The notes: generated by a model from the sequence alone, not told the origin. A stretch of DNA of 64,000 nt from Aquimarina muelleri DSM 19832 (GCF_000430665.1 NZ_AUML01000018.1:1-64000), one strand, 5' to 3'; counted from the stretch's first letter, positions 24,941 to 34,996 are shown. A program made the numbers and translations.

Positions 24941-26228
24941 TCTGAAACTAATTATAAAAAGAGAATTCATAGCTCGTGTTCGTAATAGAACATTTGTAGT
25001 AATGACTTTTTTAAGCCCACTAATAGTGGTAGGGATGGTTCTTTTGATTACTTGGCTGGCTACACTAAATAATGATGAAATTCGTAAAGTTGCTCTTTTT
25101 GATGAAACAGGTCTGTTTAGTTCTGATTTTAAAGATTCAGAAGAGGTTGATTATATAGATTATAGTAGTGTAACCCTAAATGATGCCAAGGACTCTGTCG
25201 TCATTAAAAAATTAGATGGATTATTGTATATTCCTAAAAAACTCACCAATAAAGAGCTAGCTAAATCGATACAATTTTTTGCAGAAGAAGCTCCAAATGT
25301 TACTATTCTTAATACTATAGAAAAAGTAATAGGTGATAAATTAACAAATCAAAATTTTAAAGAAAAAGACTTAGATCTGGATGCTATCGAAGACTCTAAA
25401 GCAAAAGTAAACATTCAAATAGAAAATTTTTCTGGAGAAAAGACATCCAAGATGTCTAATTATGTAAAAATGATTTTTGGAGGTGCAGCAGGATATTTCT
25501 TAATGATGTTTATTATTATTTATGGTAATATGGTTATGCGCTCTGTAATAGAAGAAAAATCTAATCGTATTATTGAGATTATTATTTCTTCAGTAAAGCC
25601 ATTACAATTAATGATGGGGAAGATTCTAGGAACTTCTTTTGCAGGAATTCTTCAGTTTTTAATTTGGTTAATATTAGGAGGAGTTTTGTTAACAGTAGCA
25701 TCCTCTGTTTTTGGTATAGACCCTCAACCTGGAGGTTTGAATTCATCGATATTACAAGAAAACAATCAACAAGAAATACAATTAATATTGCAAGATATAA
25801 TGAAACTTCCTTTAGGAACATTAGTACTTTCTTTTTTTATATATTTTATAGGAGGGTATTTTTTATACAGTGCAATCTATGCAGCAATTGGGGCAGCAGT
25901 AGATAGTGAGACAGATTCTCAGCAATTTATGCTACCTATTATATTACCATTAATGTTAGGTATATATGTAGGATTCTTTTCAGTGATCGAAAACCCTCAT
26001 GGAACCGTTTCTACGATATTTTCTATGATCCCTTTAACCTCTCCAATAGTTATGCTCATGCGTATACCTTTTGGTGTTCCTTGGTGGCAGGTTTTGATTT
26101 CCATACTTTTGTTAGTTGCAAGTATATTATTTATAACATGGCTGGCAGCAAAAATATATAAAGTAGGTATCCTTATGTATGGCAAAAAACCAAGTTATAA
26201 GGAATTGTTTAAGTGGATCAAATATTAA
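24933..26228 (+). CDS. ABC-2-type transporter permease, NatB-like
   Basis: The 431-aa protein has an N-terminal membrane helix (FVVMTFLSPLIVVGMVLLI, about 22-45), a large extracytoplasmic domain (about 50-175), and five helices in the C-terminal half. The motif NRIIEIIISSVKPLQLMMGKI lies on the cytoplasmic side after the second helix, as in NatB and other ABC-2 membrane proteins. It overlaps the ATPase gene by eight bases, so the subunits should be made together in the inner membrane. The mscS-type gene follows seven bases later. Confidence 0.92.
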   Translation: MNNLKLIIKREFIARVRNRTFVVMTFLSPLIVVGMVLLITWLATLNNDEIRKVALFDETGLFSSDFKDSEEVDYIDYSSVTLNDAKDSVVIKKLDGLLYIPKKLTNKELAKSIQFFAEEAPNVTILNTIEKVIGDKLTNQNFKEKDLDLDAIEDSKAKVNIQIENFSGEKTSKMSNYVKMIFGGAAGYFLMMFIIIYGNMVMRSVIEEKSNRIIEIIISSVKPLQLMMGKILGTSFAGILQFLIWLILGGVLLTVASSVFGIDPQPGGLNSSILQENNQQEIQLILQDIMKLPLGTLVLSFFIYFIGGYFLYSAIYAAIGAAVDSETDSQQFMLPIILPLMLGIYVGFFSVIENPHGTVSTIFSMIPLTSPIVMLMRIPFGVPWWQVLISILLLVASILFITWLAAKIYKVGILMYGKKPSYKELFKWIKY

Positions 26229-26234
26229 TAAAAT

Positions 26235-27128
26235 ATGGTGCAGCAAGAAGAAATAACAGAGCAAGTAAAAGATGTTATTAAAGAAGATGTTTGGGGAGTA
26301 ATCAAAGATTTTTTGAATTATGAAATTTTTAGTTTAGGAACAGAAAAAGATCCCATAGTACTTACTGTAGGTTTATTGTTTTTTGTGCTATTTATTCTTG
26401 TAATAACATCCCTTGTACTCAAATTTATAAGAAAAATAGTCACTAAAAAATTACCATACGAGGATGAAGTGAAGTTTGTATCGGTATTTTCTTTTGCCAA
26501 ATATTTTATATATATCATTATACTATTTATTACACTAGATAACATAGGTTTTAATATAACGGCAGTTTTTGCTGCCTCTGCGGCACTATTAGTTGGTGTT
26601 GGATTGGCATTACAAACCCTTATTCAAGATATTATTTCTGGCGTGTTTATCTTTATAGATCAAACAGTGCACGTAGGAGATATTATTGAATTAGAAGGTA
26701 AAATAGGACGAGTAGAAGAAATAAAATTAAGAACTACAAGAGCAGTAACTATAGATAATAAAGTATTAGTAATTCCTAATCATAAATATTTAACATCAAC
26801 CTTATATAACTGGACTCAAAATGGAACCGTTACAAGAGAGTTTGTAGAAGTAGGTGTAGCTTATGGTAGTGATGTAAATCTAGTAAAAGACTTATTAATC
26901 CAAGCTGTGATGAATAACGAAAATGTACTTAAATTACCAGAGCCATTAGTGTTGTTTACAAACTTTGGAGACAGTTCTTTAGATTTTAAGGTAGTCTTCA
27001 CCCTTAATGATAGCTTCCAGGCAGGTGTTCCTAAAAGTGAAGTGAGATTCGAAATAGATCGCTTGTTTAGAGAAAATAACATCACAATTCCTTTCCCACA
27101 GAGGGAAATAACTGTTTTGAGAAAATAA
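26235..27128 (+). CDS. Small-conductance mechanosensitive channel, MscS family
   Basis: The 297-aa protein has about three membrane helices. The third is the pore helix, recognisable by AASAALLVGVGLALQTLIQD. The beta domain follows (VHVGDIIELEGKIGRVEEI, then VLVIPNHKYLTSTLYN) and a C-terminal alpha/beta domain. It should gate under membrane tension in the inner membrane and protect from osmotic downshift. It lies in a tight rightward cluster after the ABC pair, probably co-transcribed; a functional link is not evident. Confidence 0.93.
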   Translation: MVQQEEITEQVKDVIKEDVWGVIKDFLNYEIFSLGTEKDPIVLTVGLLFFVLFILVITSLVLKFIRKIVTKKLPYEDEVKFVSVFSFAKYFIYIIILFITLDNIGFNITAVFAASAALLVGVGLALQTLIQDIISGVFIFIDQTVHVGDIIELEGKIGRVEEIKLRTTRAVTIDNKVLVIPNHKYLTSTLYNWTQNGTVTREFVEVGVAYGSDVNLVKDLLIQAVMNNENVLKLPEPLVLFTNFGDSSLDFKVVFTLNDSFQAGVPKSEVRFEIDRLFRENNITIPFPQREITVLRK

Positions 27129-27138
27129 AAATAAGGTA

Positions 27139-28041
27139 ATGGGTAAACCTAAAAATTTTGTTTTTATAGGTATATTTCTGTTTATTATAAATACAATAGA
27201 ATCACAGCAAACAGAATTAGCAAGGATAGAATACACATACATACCACAAGCAAGTAGTGATAATATCTATGATAGATTTAGAATATCTATAAATTATCCA
27301 ATTAAAATAAACGAAAAAGGAACATATTTGATAATCAATCCTGATTATCGGTTAGATAATTTAAAAATAAATGACGTATCCCTTTCTCAAAAACGAGATT
27401 TTTTAAGCGAATTCCATACTGGTGGAGTAGAATTAGGCTATACATTTAAAATGAAAAATGATTGGCGTTTTGGTACTAAACTAGGAATAAAAATATCTTC
27501 TAATTTTGAAGAGTCTGGGATACAAAATGAAGATTTAAGATATACAGGAGCATTATACTTTGTAAAGAGTTATAAAAATAAGCAAGAACCAAAAACAGCT
27601 CTTTTTGTTTTTGGTGTAAAATATACAACACCAGCAAGTTTAAATTTTCCTTTACCAATTCTTAACTATTATAGTAGATTTCATTCTAGTTGGTCTTACT
27701 CTGTCGGTACACCCAAATCAAGTATTAAATATTATTTTAATAAAAAAAATACTATACAAGCTTTTATTGGTTTAGATCAGTTTTATAGTAATTTGCAAAA
27801 GAATCAAGTGTTTGTATCCAAAGATGGAGAAGAAAAAATAGCAGAAAATATATCCATGCTTAATATCATATCTGCATTAGGTTATGAGTGTTTTTTTACG
27901 GAACACTTATTGTTATATGGATATTTAGGATATACATTAAGTAACGAAATTCGTTTACGAGATAATGATCAGAAAGATGTGAAAATCATTCAAGATAAAA
28001 ATACATTCTATTTTCGTAGCGGAATAAAATATAAAATATAA
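27139..28041 (+). CDS. Outer-membrane beta-barrel-like protein of unknown function
   Basis: The 300-aa precursor has a signal peptide (about 1-21, ending ESQQ). The rest alternates polar and aromatic residues and ends in Tyr-Lys-Ile, a profile of outer-membrane barrels (DUF6268-like in flavobacteria; tentative). No catalytic motif is seen. Its stop overlaps the ATG of the response regulator gene (TAATG at 28040), so the two are coupled. It could be a target or sensor related to that regulator, but this is speculation. Confidence 0.7.
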   Translation: MGKPKNFVFIGIFLFIINTIESQQTELARIEYTYIPQASSDNIYDRFRISINYPIKINEKGTYLIINPDYRLDNLKINDVSLSQKRDFLSEFHTGGVELGYTFKMKNDWRFGTKLGIKISSNFEESGIQNEDLRYTGALYFVKSYKNKQEPKTALFVFGVKYTTPASLNFPLPILNYYSRFHSSWSYSVGTPKSSIKYYFNKKNTIQAFIGLDQFYSNLQKNQVFVSKDGEEKIAENISMLNIISALGYECFFTEHLLLYGYLGYTLSNEIRLRDNDQKDVKIIQDKNTFYFRSGIKYKI

Positions 28042-29204
28042 TGGCAAAAATATTAGTAATAGAAGACGAAGCAGCAATCCGAAGAGTTCTTATAAAAATA
28101 TTGTCTGAAGAAAATAATAAATACGAAGTTTTTGAAGCAGAAGATGGACTTTCTGGAATAGACAAAATTAAGGAAGAAGATTATGATCTTATACTTTGTG
28201 ATATTAAAATGCCAAAGATGGATGGAGTAGAGGTTCTTGAAGCAGTAAAAAAAATAAAACCAGAAATACCCATTGTGATGATATCTGGTCATGGAGATTT
28301 GGATACAGCAGTAAATACAATGCGATTAGGAGCATTTGATTATATTTCTAAACCACCAGATCTAAACCGTTTACTTAATACTGTACGCAATGCTTTAGAT
28401 CGAAAAGAATTAGTGGTAGAAAATACAATGCTAAAGAAAAAAGTCTCTAAAAACTACGAAATGATAGGAGAGTCTACTGCCATTTCAGAGATAAAAAATA
28501 TTATAGAAAAAGTAGCTACTACAGACGCAAGGGTTTTAATTACAGGACCAAATGGAACAGGTAAAGAATTAGTAGCACATTGGATTCATCAAAAAAGCGA
28601 GCGTTCTAAAGGAGCAATGATAGAAGTGAACTGCGCAGCAATACCAGGCGAATTAATAGAAAGTGAACTTTTTGGACATGTAAAAGGAGCCTTTACCTCA
28701 GCAAATAAAGATCGTGCAGGTAAATTTGAAGCAGCAAATGGAGGAACTATATTTTTGGATGAAATAGGAGATATGAGTCTTTCTGCTCAAGCAAAAGTAT
28801 TAAGAGCTTTACAAGAAAATAAAATACAACGGGTAGGTAGTGATAAAGATATAAAAGTAGACGTACGAGTAATCGCAGCAACCAATAAAGATTTAAAAAA
28901 AGAAATCGAAGAAAACAGATTTAGAGAAGATTTGTATCATAGATTAGCTGTTATTTTAATAAAAGTACCTGCGCTAAACGACAGAAGAGAAGATATCCCA
29001 TTATTAATAGAATATTTTGCGCAAAAAATATCTAAAGAACAAGGTTCTCCAAGCAAGAAATTTTCAGCCAAAGCCATAAAACAGTTGCAACAATATGACT
29101 GGACGGGTAATATTAGAGAACTACGCAATGTCGTAGAACGTCTTATAATTTTAGGAGGAAAAGAAGTAAGCGAAGAAGATGTAAAACTTTTTGCAGCTAA
29201 GTAA
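28041..29204 (+). CDS. Sigma-54-type response regulator lacking a DNA-binding domain
   Basis: The 387-aa protein has a receiver domain (1-120, phosphoacceptor Asp54 in LCDIKMP) and an AAA+ domain of the NtrC family (about 145-380) with Walker A GPNGTGKE, the sigma-54 loop written GAFTSA in place of GAFTGA, and Walker [12 protein letters not shown]. It ends a few residues after the AAA+ lid ([10 protein letters not shown]), so the C-terminal Fis-type HTH of NtrC is missing. Such forms may activate sigma-54 promoters from solution or through a partner. No cognate kinase is adjacent. Confidence 0.9.
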   Translation: MAKILVIEDEAAIRRVLIKILSEENNKYEVFEAEDGLSGIDKIKEEDYDLILCDIKMPKMDGVEVLEAVKKIKPEIPIVMISGHGDLDTAVNTMRLGAFDYISKPPDLNRLLNTVRNALDRKELVVENTMLKKKVSKNYEMIGESTAISEIKNIIEKVATTDARVLITGPNGTGKELVAHWIHQKSERSKGAMIEVNCAAIPGELIESELFGHVKGAFTSANKDRAGKFEAANGGTIFLDEIGDMSLSAQAKVLRALQENKIQRVGSDKDIKVDVRVIAATNKDLKKEIEENRFREDLYHRLAVILIKVPALNDRREDIPLLIEYFAQKISKEQGSPSKKFSAKAIKQLQQYDWTGNIRELRNVVERLIILGGKEVSEEDVKLFAAK

Positions 29205-29316
29205 TAACAAAGTTGGTGTGATTTTTATTATGTTATTTATTTGGATTACCCCATTACCATAATTGATAAGCTTGTTCTGTTATTAAAACTAATGATCCTA
29301 GACATATTATAGCCTA

Positions 29317-29838
29317 ATGAAGCGATTTTTATTTATTATCTTATTGTTGTTTATTACAAATACATCTTTTGCTCAGTATGATCCAGGAGCCATTAATTAT
29401 GGCTTGGTAGCAGGAAAAAACTTTGGATTAGAAGAGGAACTTTCTTTTGGAGCCAGAGTAGAGTATGCTTTTAATTGTTACACCACCTTTATGGGAGAAT
29501 ACAATCGATCTTTATCGTTTGAAAATAATAAAGGTTATAAAGCATATAACGAATTCGCTTTTGGAGTAAATTTAATTTTATTTAACTGGTATCCTACTAC
29601 AATAACCGCAGGTATGGGGTATACGGGTAATGACTCTGCTTTTTTTGAAGACATAGAAGATAAAGCATTTTTAGGATTTAGAACAGCAAACTTTAATCAC
29701 GGTGCACAAATAAAAATAAGAGTATTATATCATATATCTAAACCTGTACATGTCTTTGCTGAATTAAATGTGAAAAGTCTAGGAAGGCGATACGATACAT
29801 TTTTAATAGGATTTAGCTACGACTTTTACGGTAGATAG
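29317..29838 (+). CDS. Small outer-membrane beta-barrel-like protein
   Basis: The 173-aa precursor has a clean signal peptide (LFIILLLFITNTSFAQ, cleavage about 20). The mature part is rich in aromatic and Gly residues in alternating pattern and ends FIGFSYDFYGR, consistent with a small barrel. No further family is recognised with confidence. It is the last gene of the rightward cluster. A short CTCC-A5-GGAG stem at about 29868-29884 may terminate it. Confidence 0.65.
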   Translation: MKRFLFIILLLFITNTSFAQYDPGAINYGLVAGKNFGLEEELSFGARVEYAFNCYTTFMGEYNRSLSFENNKGYKAYNEFAFGVNLILFNWYPTTITAGMGYTGNDSAFFEDIEDKAFLGFRTANFNHGAQIKIRVLYHISKPVHVFAELNVKSLGRRYDTFLIGFSYDFYGR

Positions 29839-29936
29839 CAAAAATTCGACCCCCTCATACTCTCCAAAAAGGAGCTTAGGGCGCCTCAGCCTGCCATATA
29901 CTTGATCCCAGCAGCTAGGACGATACTTTTGATTGC

Positions 29937-30083
29937 CGGGAAGGGGTACTATACCGTCGGGAAAGGGTTTTATAGTGCTGGGAAGGGTCTCTGTACTTAC
30001 GGGAATGATAAATACACCTACGGGAAGAGCTTCTATATAGCTGGGAACATAAAATAAGTTGCGGGAAAGGTAAATATAGTGTA
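29937..30083. repeat. 21-bp-phased repeat array B (seven or eight degenerate units)
   Basis: The anchor (C/T)GGGAA recurs at 29937, 29958, 29979, 30000, 30021 and 30042, exactly 21 bp apart, with a seventh at 30062 (one base early) and a decayed eighth at 29916. Between anchors the sequence varies, but an A/T-rich TATA-like patch recurs about ten bases after each anchor, half a period away. Conservation of phase and anchor without conservation of the whole unit suggests selection for protein binding on one face of the helix. A leader related to that upstream of the Argonaute gene follows at 30122-30226. Confidence 0.85.
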
Positions 30084-30121
30084 GAGTTTCGAGAGTCTCA
30101 TCTGAATATATTTAAGGATAA

Positions 30122-30226
30122 GCTTGTCAAATATCAGTAAAATTGAAGTATTGATAGTGTTTAATAAAGTGTGTCACCTCTTTTTTTAGAAAAATTACTC
30201 CTCGATGCGGATATCCGTAATCCTAT
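30122..30226 (+). promoter_or_regulatory. Conserved leader B, paralogue of the Argonaute leader
   Basis: It aligns with 7181-7296: GCTTGTC at the left, AATTG and TAGTGTT words in the same order, a T-tract, and 19 identical bases CGGATATCCGTAATCCTAT (30208-30226). The palindrome is shortened by one base pair compared with copy A (GCGGATATCCGT). It ends 144 bases before the lipoprotein gene at 30371. Together with array B it makes an element of about 290 bp. Confidence 0.65.
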
Positions 30227-30370
30227 ATATTAGCTATGATCCAAATATTTTATAAAAAGAAGTTCTAAAATACGTGTAAAAGGATAGATTATAGAGTAAC
30301 ACTTTTTGTTGTTAAGACATATATATAATATTAGTAGTAATTAACTTCAAAAAATATAATTTTTAATTAA

Positions 30371-31249
30371 ATGAGAAATTTTAGATTACTTATTCTTCCA
30401 CTATTCGTTATCCTTTTAAATAGTTGTAACGATGATGAAAAAATCGAACCATTAAACAATCAGAACTTTATTAAATCATTTGCCGTAACAGTAAATGAAG
30501 GAAATAATTCCATTATAGGATATATAGATGAAGACACATCCACGATTCTAATAGAGTATTCTGATGAAATGGATTTAAAAAATTTAAAAACAGAAATCAT
30601 AGTGTCTGAAAATGCTACTATTATTCCTAATTCTGGAGAATTGATAGATTTATCAAAAGGAACATTGACATTTACAGTAACCTCCGAAAATGGAAGTAAA
30701 CAAGAATATAAAGTTGCTGGTTATACCAAAAACCTGCTAAAAAACCCAAAAGGGAATAATATGGCTGAATCTTGGGTTTTAAATGGAGATGTAGGAGTGG
30801 ATGAAACCAACAATGAATTTTATATTGTTAAATATGAAAATCCAGCCAGAACCGATATTACACAGCTTGTTAAATTTAATAGAGATTATAGTGATAAATA
30901 TATTTTATTTATTGGTGATTTGACTACTGAAAAAACTGTTGAGGGTTCAATTACAAGACATCCATATTTTTGGGGGCATCAAAACGGACCATTTAATTTT
31001 GATGAAAACCTATACGAAGAAATTATTCAAGGTATGATACATTTAGAAAAGGCTAATGTTTGGGAGGTTGTATCTAGAGCTAATCCTCTTTTAAAGGGAG
31101 TAGAAGCTGTCATTTTTAAAATGGGACAAGCAAGTCAAGTAGGAGACTCTTTAGACGGAACAAAATGCAAGTTTAGAGATATAGAAGTACGAATCTTTGA
31201 ATCTATTAAAGATTCTGAAATTTACGTATCTAATTTATACCGTAAATAA
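30371..31249 (+). CDS. Lipoprotein with Ig-like domain and F-box-associated-like domain
   Basis: The 292-aa precursor has a lipobox (VILLNSC, Cys at 19). Residues about 28-118 form a beta-sandwich of the type found in Bacteroidota surface lipoproteins (SGELIDLSKGTLTFTVTSEN, then GSKQEYKV). From about 120 on, NLLKNPKGNNMAESWVLNG resembles the start of F-box-associated (FBA, galactose-binding-like) domains, and TQLVKFNRDY and the final CKFRDIEVRIFE fit its later strands. FBA domains in eukaryotes bind glycoproteins; a sugar-binding surface role is an inference. Array B and leader B lie directly upstream; a strong terminator follows. Confidence 0.65.
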   Translation: MRNFRLLILPLFVILLNSCNDDEKIEPLNNQNFIKSFAVTVNEGNNSIIGYIDEDTSTILIEYSDEMDLKNLKTEIIVSENATIIPNSGELIDLSKGTLTFTVTSENGSKQEYKVAGYTKNLLKNPKGNNMAESWVLNGDVGVDETNNEFYIVKYENPARTDITQLVKFNRDYSDKYILFIGDLTTEKTVEGSITRHPYFWGHQNGPFNFDENLYEEIIQGMIHLEKANVWEVVSRANPLLKGVEAVIFKMGQASQVGDSLDGTKCKFRDIEVRIFESIKDSEIYVSNLYRK

Positions 31250-31300
31250 AAACTGTTAACACGAATAGTTATACAAGTTTATAATGTATCATAAAATCAT

Positions 31301-31328
31301 AAGAAAGCCTCTTTACAGAGGCTTTCTT
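31301..31328 (+). terminator. Intrinsic terminator after FBA-like lipoprotein
   Basis: Perfect 12-bp arms AAGAAAGCCTCT and AGAGGCTTTCTT around a four-base loop, followed by TATTTT. Confidence 0.9.
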
Positions 31329-31357
31329 TATTTTAAAGCTAAGGAGTCGCAATCTTT

Positions 31358-31501
31358 TTGGATAAAATTGAATTCAAAAAGAAATATGATGGAGATATTA
31401 AAGTAAAAGAAATTCATGAACATTATATTTTTTATACTCATGATAGAGTGATTGAATTAATTGCTAGTGAATTTGAACCAAAACTGAAAATAGAATTTTA
31501 A
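31358..31501 (+). pseudogene. Orphan coding fragment (47 codons)
   Basis: From TTG 31358 the frame encodes a well-formed hydrophilic peptide (LDKIEFKKKYDGDIKVKEIH near its start) ending at a TAA. An in-frame stop lies just upstream, and a second short coding-like piece (CHAISKLDGIKLKGNLSI) follows to about 31630 in another frame. This looks like the remains of one or two lost genes. No family is recognised. Confidence 0.35.
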
Positions 31502-31695
31502 AATCTGCAACGGTATCAGTATGTCATGCGATATCTAAACTAGATGGAATAAAGCTAAAAGGAAATTTATCTATAGTAATTTGGGAAATAGAAATAGTAG
31601 TTACTTTAATTCATTTTATATTCGCATCTTAATTTATCATAGAATAATTTTAGAGAAAAAATAAAACAAGATATGGTAGGTATAACACTATCTAA

Positions 31696-32616
31696 TCATG
31701 TAGATAAAATAGATTTGATGAATTGTGTAGGAGTAATCATTTCATGCTTTTTAAATTGCCTGTTAAAATAGCTGGTGTTATTAAATCCTGATTTGAAAGC
31801 TATTTCAGATACTCTAAAATCCCTGTCTTCTTTAATCATTTTTTTAGCGAACTTAATTTTTTCAGAATTAATATAATCAATAGGAGATATCCCTAAAGTA
31901 TTTTTAAACTGTTTATGAAAATGAGAAGGACTCATATGCGCTTTTTCTGCTAATAAATTTATAGTAATATCTTTATTGGTTAAATTGTCCTTAATATATT
32001 TAATAACAGTTCCGATTCGGGTATCATTAAAAATAGGATTTGCATTCGTTACAATTAAAGACCTTGCTTTGGTTTGTAACAGTCTAACAATTAGTTCCTG
32101 AATCATTAGATCTAATAAGACATCCTTAGATGTATTGTTATTGGTAAAAGTATAGGTTAAGCGCTCTATTAAATGATTAACATCTGTGTTGTTAATTAGG
32201 TGAGAGGTAGTCTCATCCATATTCCAAGCATTATTTTCGTTTTCTATAGCAACATGTTGATTAAATTTCTCTACAACTTCTTTAATTTTATATACATCAA
32301 TACCCAAAGCTAAACATTGGGTAGGACTACTTTTGGATGCTAAAGGAAAATCGATAATCATTTCTTTGTTGGTAGGCATAACTACAGATTCTCCAGGAAA
32401 AAAATCAAATGGATTCAAATCATCTATATGCATGATTTTTTTTCCGGTAAGCATACTTGCAATAATCGGAAAACTAAATTTTAAACCCACTTTTTCTGCA
32501 AATGCATGAGTTTCATAAATATTAAGTTCTGCATACTCTGCATTATAAGTGGTTTTGTTCTCTACCAAAGTAGTGAGTTTTCTTGTACGTTTATGTTGGC
32601 TTAGTAACTTACTCAT
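31696..32616 (-). CDS. AraC-family transcriptional regulator
   Basis: The 306-aa protein has an AraC_N-type cupin-like N-terminal half (about 20-180) and a C-terminal double HTH (about 205-302) with LAEKAHMSPSHFHKQFKNTL, GISPIDYI and FKSGFNNTSYFNRQFKKH. It is divergent from the aldehyde dehydrogenase gene at 32850, and DUF779 follows that gene. This three-gene arrangement is common, so the regulator probably controls the dehydrogenase in response to an aldehyde or alcohol. A 9-bp dyad at 32795-32817 may be its operator. Confidence 0.92.
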   Translation of the reverse strand: MSKLLSQHKRTRKLTTLVENKTTYNAEYAELNIYETHAFAEKVGLKFSFPIIASMLTGKKIMHIDDLNPFDFFPGESVVMPTNKEMIIDFPLASKSSPTQCLALGIDVYKIKEVVEKFNQHVAIENENNAWNMDETTSHLINNTDVNHLIERLTYTFTNNNTSKDVLLDLMIQELIVRLLQTKARSLIVTNANPIFNDTRIGTVIKYIKDNLTNKDITINLLAEKAHMSPSHFHKQFKNTLGISPIDYINSEKIKFAKKMIKEDRDFRVSEIAFKSGFNNTSYFNRQFKKHEMITPTQFIKSILST

Positions 32617-32794
32617 AAATTATATTTCAAAAAAAACTTAAATCAATACCCTAAGAGCAAACTCACGAGGTATATTTTTAAGAGTTTATTTAATTTTCAA
32701 GGTAGACCTTAGAAAATTAAAACTTTAACAAGATTTTAAATATATATGATAGATATGTTCAAAAAGATAATAAATATGTACTACTTAATTAGAA

Positions 32795-32817
32795 TTTGAT
32801 AAAATAACTTTATCAAA
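32795..32817. promoter_or_regulatory. Inverted repeat between araC-type and aldehyde dehydrogenase genes
   Basis: TTTGATAAA (32795-32803) and TTTATCAAA (32809-32817) are exact complements separated by five bases. It lies 33 bases before the dehydrogenase ATG, in the divergent gap. An operator function is inferred. Confidence 0.45.
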
Positions 32818-32849
32818 GCTAAATAATTACTAATTAATTACAAGAAATT

Positions 32850-34349
32850 ATGAACTTTTCTAAACCTAAATTTAAGGAAAAATATTTCAACTTTATTAAT
32901 GGTAAATTTGTACCACCAATTGGAGGAGAATATTTTGAAAACACCTCTCCTATAGATAATAGTTTAATAGCAAAGTACCCGCGTTCTCAAAAAGAAGATG
33001 TAGAATTGGCACTAGATGCCGCAAATGATGCAAAAGAAGCTTGGGGAAATACATCTGCTACAGAAAGAGCAACATTACTTAATAAAGTAGCGGATATTAT
33101 CGAAGCTAATTTAGAAGAATTTGCATTGGTAGAGACCTGTGATAATGGAAAACCTATTAGAGAAACCCTAAATGCAGATATACCATTAGCGATAGATCAT
33201 TGGCGTTATTTTGCAGCATGTATTCGGTCTGAGGAAGGTAGTGCAACCGAGCTAGACCAGCATACATTATCTATGAATATAAAAGAACCACTGGGCGTAA
33301 TAGGTCAAATTATTCCTTGGAATTTTCCGTTATTAATGCTTTCCTGGAAATTGCCGCCAGCTCTGGTAACAGGAAATTGCGTGGTGTTAAAACCTGCAGA
33401 ACAAACACCATCTACAGCAACTTTATTGATGGAAAAAATTGCAGATGTATTTCCTCCTGGAGTAATAAATATTATTCATGGTTTTGGTACAGAAGCAGGT
33501 AAACCTTTAGCTTCTAGTTCTCGAGTAGATAAAGTTGCATTTACTGGAGAGACAACTACAGGACAGCTTATAATGCAGTATGCTTCAAAAAATCTAAATC
33601 CTGTAACGATGGAGTTAGGCGGTAAATCTCCAAATATTTTCTTTAATTCTGTAATGGATCAAGATGACGCATATTTAGACAAAGCAATTGAAGGTGCAGT
33701 ATTGTTTGCTTTTAATCAAGGAGAGGTGTGTACATGTCCATCCAGATTACTAATACAAGAGGATATTTATGATGCATTTATAGAACGTGTTATTACCAGA
33801 ACAAAAGCCATAATACAGGACAGTCCATATGATCCAAATACTATGGTTGGTGCACAAGCATCTAATGATCAATATGAAAAGATTAAATCGTATTTTAAGA
33901 TAGGTATAGATGAAGGTGCAAAAGTACTTACTGGAGGAGAAGCAAATAAATTAAAAGGTGACTTAGCAAATGGATTCTATATTAAACCAACTATTTTAGA
34001 AGGACACAATAAGATGAGAGTTTTTCAAGAAGAAATTTTTGGACCAGTAGTTTGCGTTACCAAGTTTAAAGATGAAGCTGAGGCTATAGAAATAGCAAAC
34101 GATACACTTTATGGACTAGGAGCTGGTGTTTGGACCAGAGATGCACATCAATTATATCAAATCCCAAGAGCTATTAAAGCAGGTAGAGTCTGGGTAAATT
34201 GTTATCACGCATACCCTGCACATGCACCATTTGGAGGGTATAAAAAATCTGGTTTTGGTAGAGAAAATCATGTAATGATGCTTAATTATTACCGACAAAC
34301 CAAAAACATGTTAATTTCTTATGATAAAAATAAATTAGGGTTCTTTTAG
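32850..34349 (+). CDS. Aldehyde dehydrogenase (acetaldehyde-type)
   Basis: The 499-aa protein is a full-length NAD-dependent aldehyde dehydrogenase: [31 protein letters not shown], the catalytic Glu in MELGGKSPN and the catalytic Cys in [11 protein letters not shown]. The C-terminal [14 protein letters not shown] is also present. The closest named group is the ExaC/AldB-type used for acetaldehyde and related short aldehydes, judged by the second Cys next to the catalytic one and by the neighbours AraC and DUF779. Single promoter region with the dyad at 32795. An imperfect hairpin with a T-tract follows (about 34360-34396). Confidence 0.95.
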   Translation: MNFSKPKFKEKYFNFINGKFVPPIGGEYFENTSPIDNSLIAKYPRSQKEDVELALDAANDAKEAWGNTSATERATLLNKVADIIEANLEEFALVETCDNGKPIRETLNADIPLAIDHWRYFAACIRSEEGSATELDQHTLSMNIKEPLGVIGQIIPWNFPLLMLSWKLPPALVTGNCVVLKPAEQTPSTATLLMEKIADVFPPGVINIIHGFGTEAGKPLASSSRVDKVAFTGETTTGQLIMQYASKNLNPVTMELGGKSPNIFFNSVMDQDDAYLDKAIEGAVLFAFNQGEVCTCPSRLLIQEDIYDAFIERVITRTKAIIQDSPYDPNTMVGAQASNDQYEKIKSYFKIGIDEGAKVLTGGEANKLKGDLANGFYIKPTILEGHNKMRVFQEEIFGPVVCVTKFKDEAEAIEIANDTLYGLGAGVWTRDAHQLYQIPRAIKAGRVWVNCYHAYPAHAPFGGYKKSGFGRENHVMMLNYYRQTKNMLISYDKNKLGFF

Positions 34350-34439
34350 TAATGGATTACTTATAAGGCTGAGTTATTATACAATTCGGCCTTATTTTTT
34401 AATAATATCAGTAAATTGAAATTGGTATAAATTTAAAAA

Positions 34440-34769
34440 ATGGAAAAAATTGACATAACAGAAGCTGCAGCAAAAATCGTAAATCAATTAAAAACACAAC
34501 ATGGGGATTTAATCTTTCATCAAAGTGGAGGTTGTTGTGATGGCTCTTCTCCCATGCTTTTCCCTAAAGGGGAATTATATCTGGATGAAAGTGATATATT
34601 ATTAGGAACTATTGAAGGGGTTAATTTTTATATGAATAAAGATCAATTTGAATATTGGAAACATACTCACCTAACTGTAGATATTACAGAAGGCAGAGGT
34701 TCTAGTTTTTCTCTTGAAATTCCTCTTGGATTACGATTTATAATTCACTCAAGGCTTTTAACCCAATAA
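34440..34769 (+). CDS. DUF779 protein linked to aldehyde dehydrogenase
   Basis: The 109-aa protein matches DUF779: LIFHQSGGCCDGSSPMLFP with a paired Cys near the N-terminus, YMNKDQFEYWKHTHLTVDI in the middle and a GRGSSFSLE segment near the end. DUF779 genes regularly follow this type of aldehyde dehydrogenase. The GGCCDGSSPM motif suggests a metal or thiol chemistry role, but nothing is proven. Cytoplasmic, no signal peptide. Confidence 0.9.
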   Translation: MEKIDITEAAAKIVNQLKTQHGDLIFHQSGGCCDGSSPMLFPKGELYLDESDILLGTIEGVNFYMNKDQFEYWKHTHLTVDITEGRGSSFSLEIPLGLRFIIHSRLLTQ

Positions 34770-34996
34770 TGAAAAATGGTTATTGATTAGTTGATAAAAG
34801 GAGAATTATGTCAGAAAAAAAATGTTTTTATAAAACAGATTACATGAGGTTATTCTGAGATTGTTGATTATATAGAGAAATAGAATCACTTTTAGAATAA
34901 GTGTTTGATCTACAAAATTTAATTTAGAAACTGTGTAGAAATTGAGTAGTTCTTTTCAGAATTAAAATAGTATTGATTAATAGAGAAATGAGAGCC

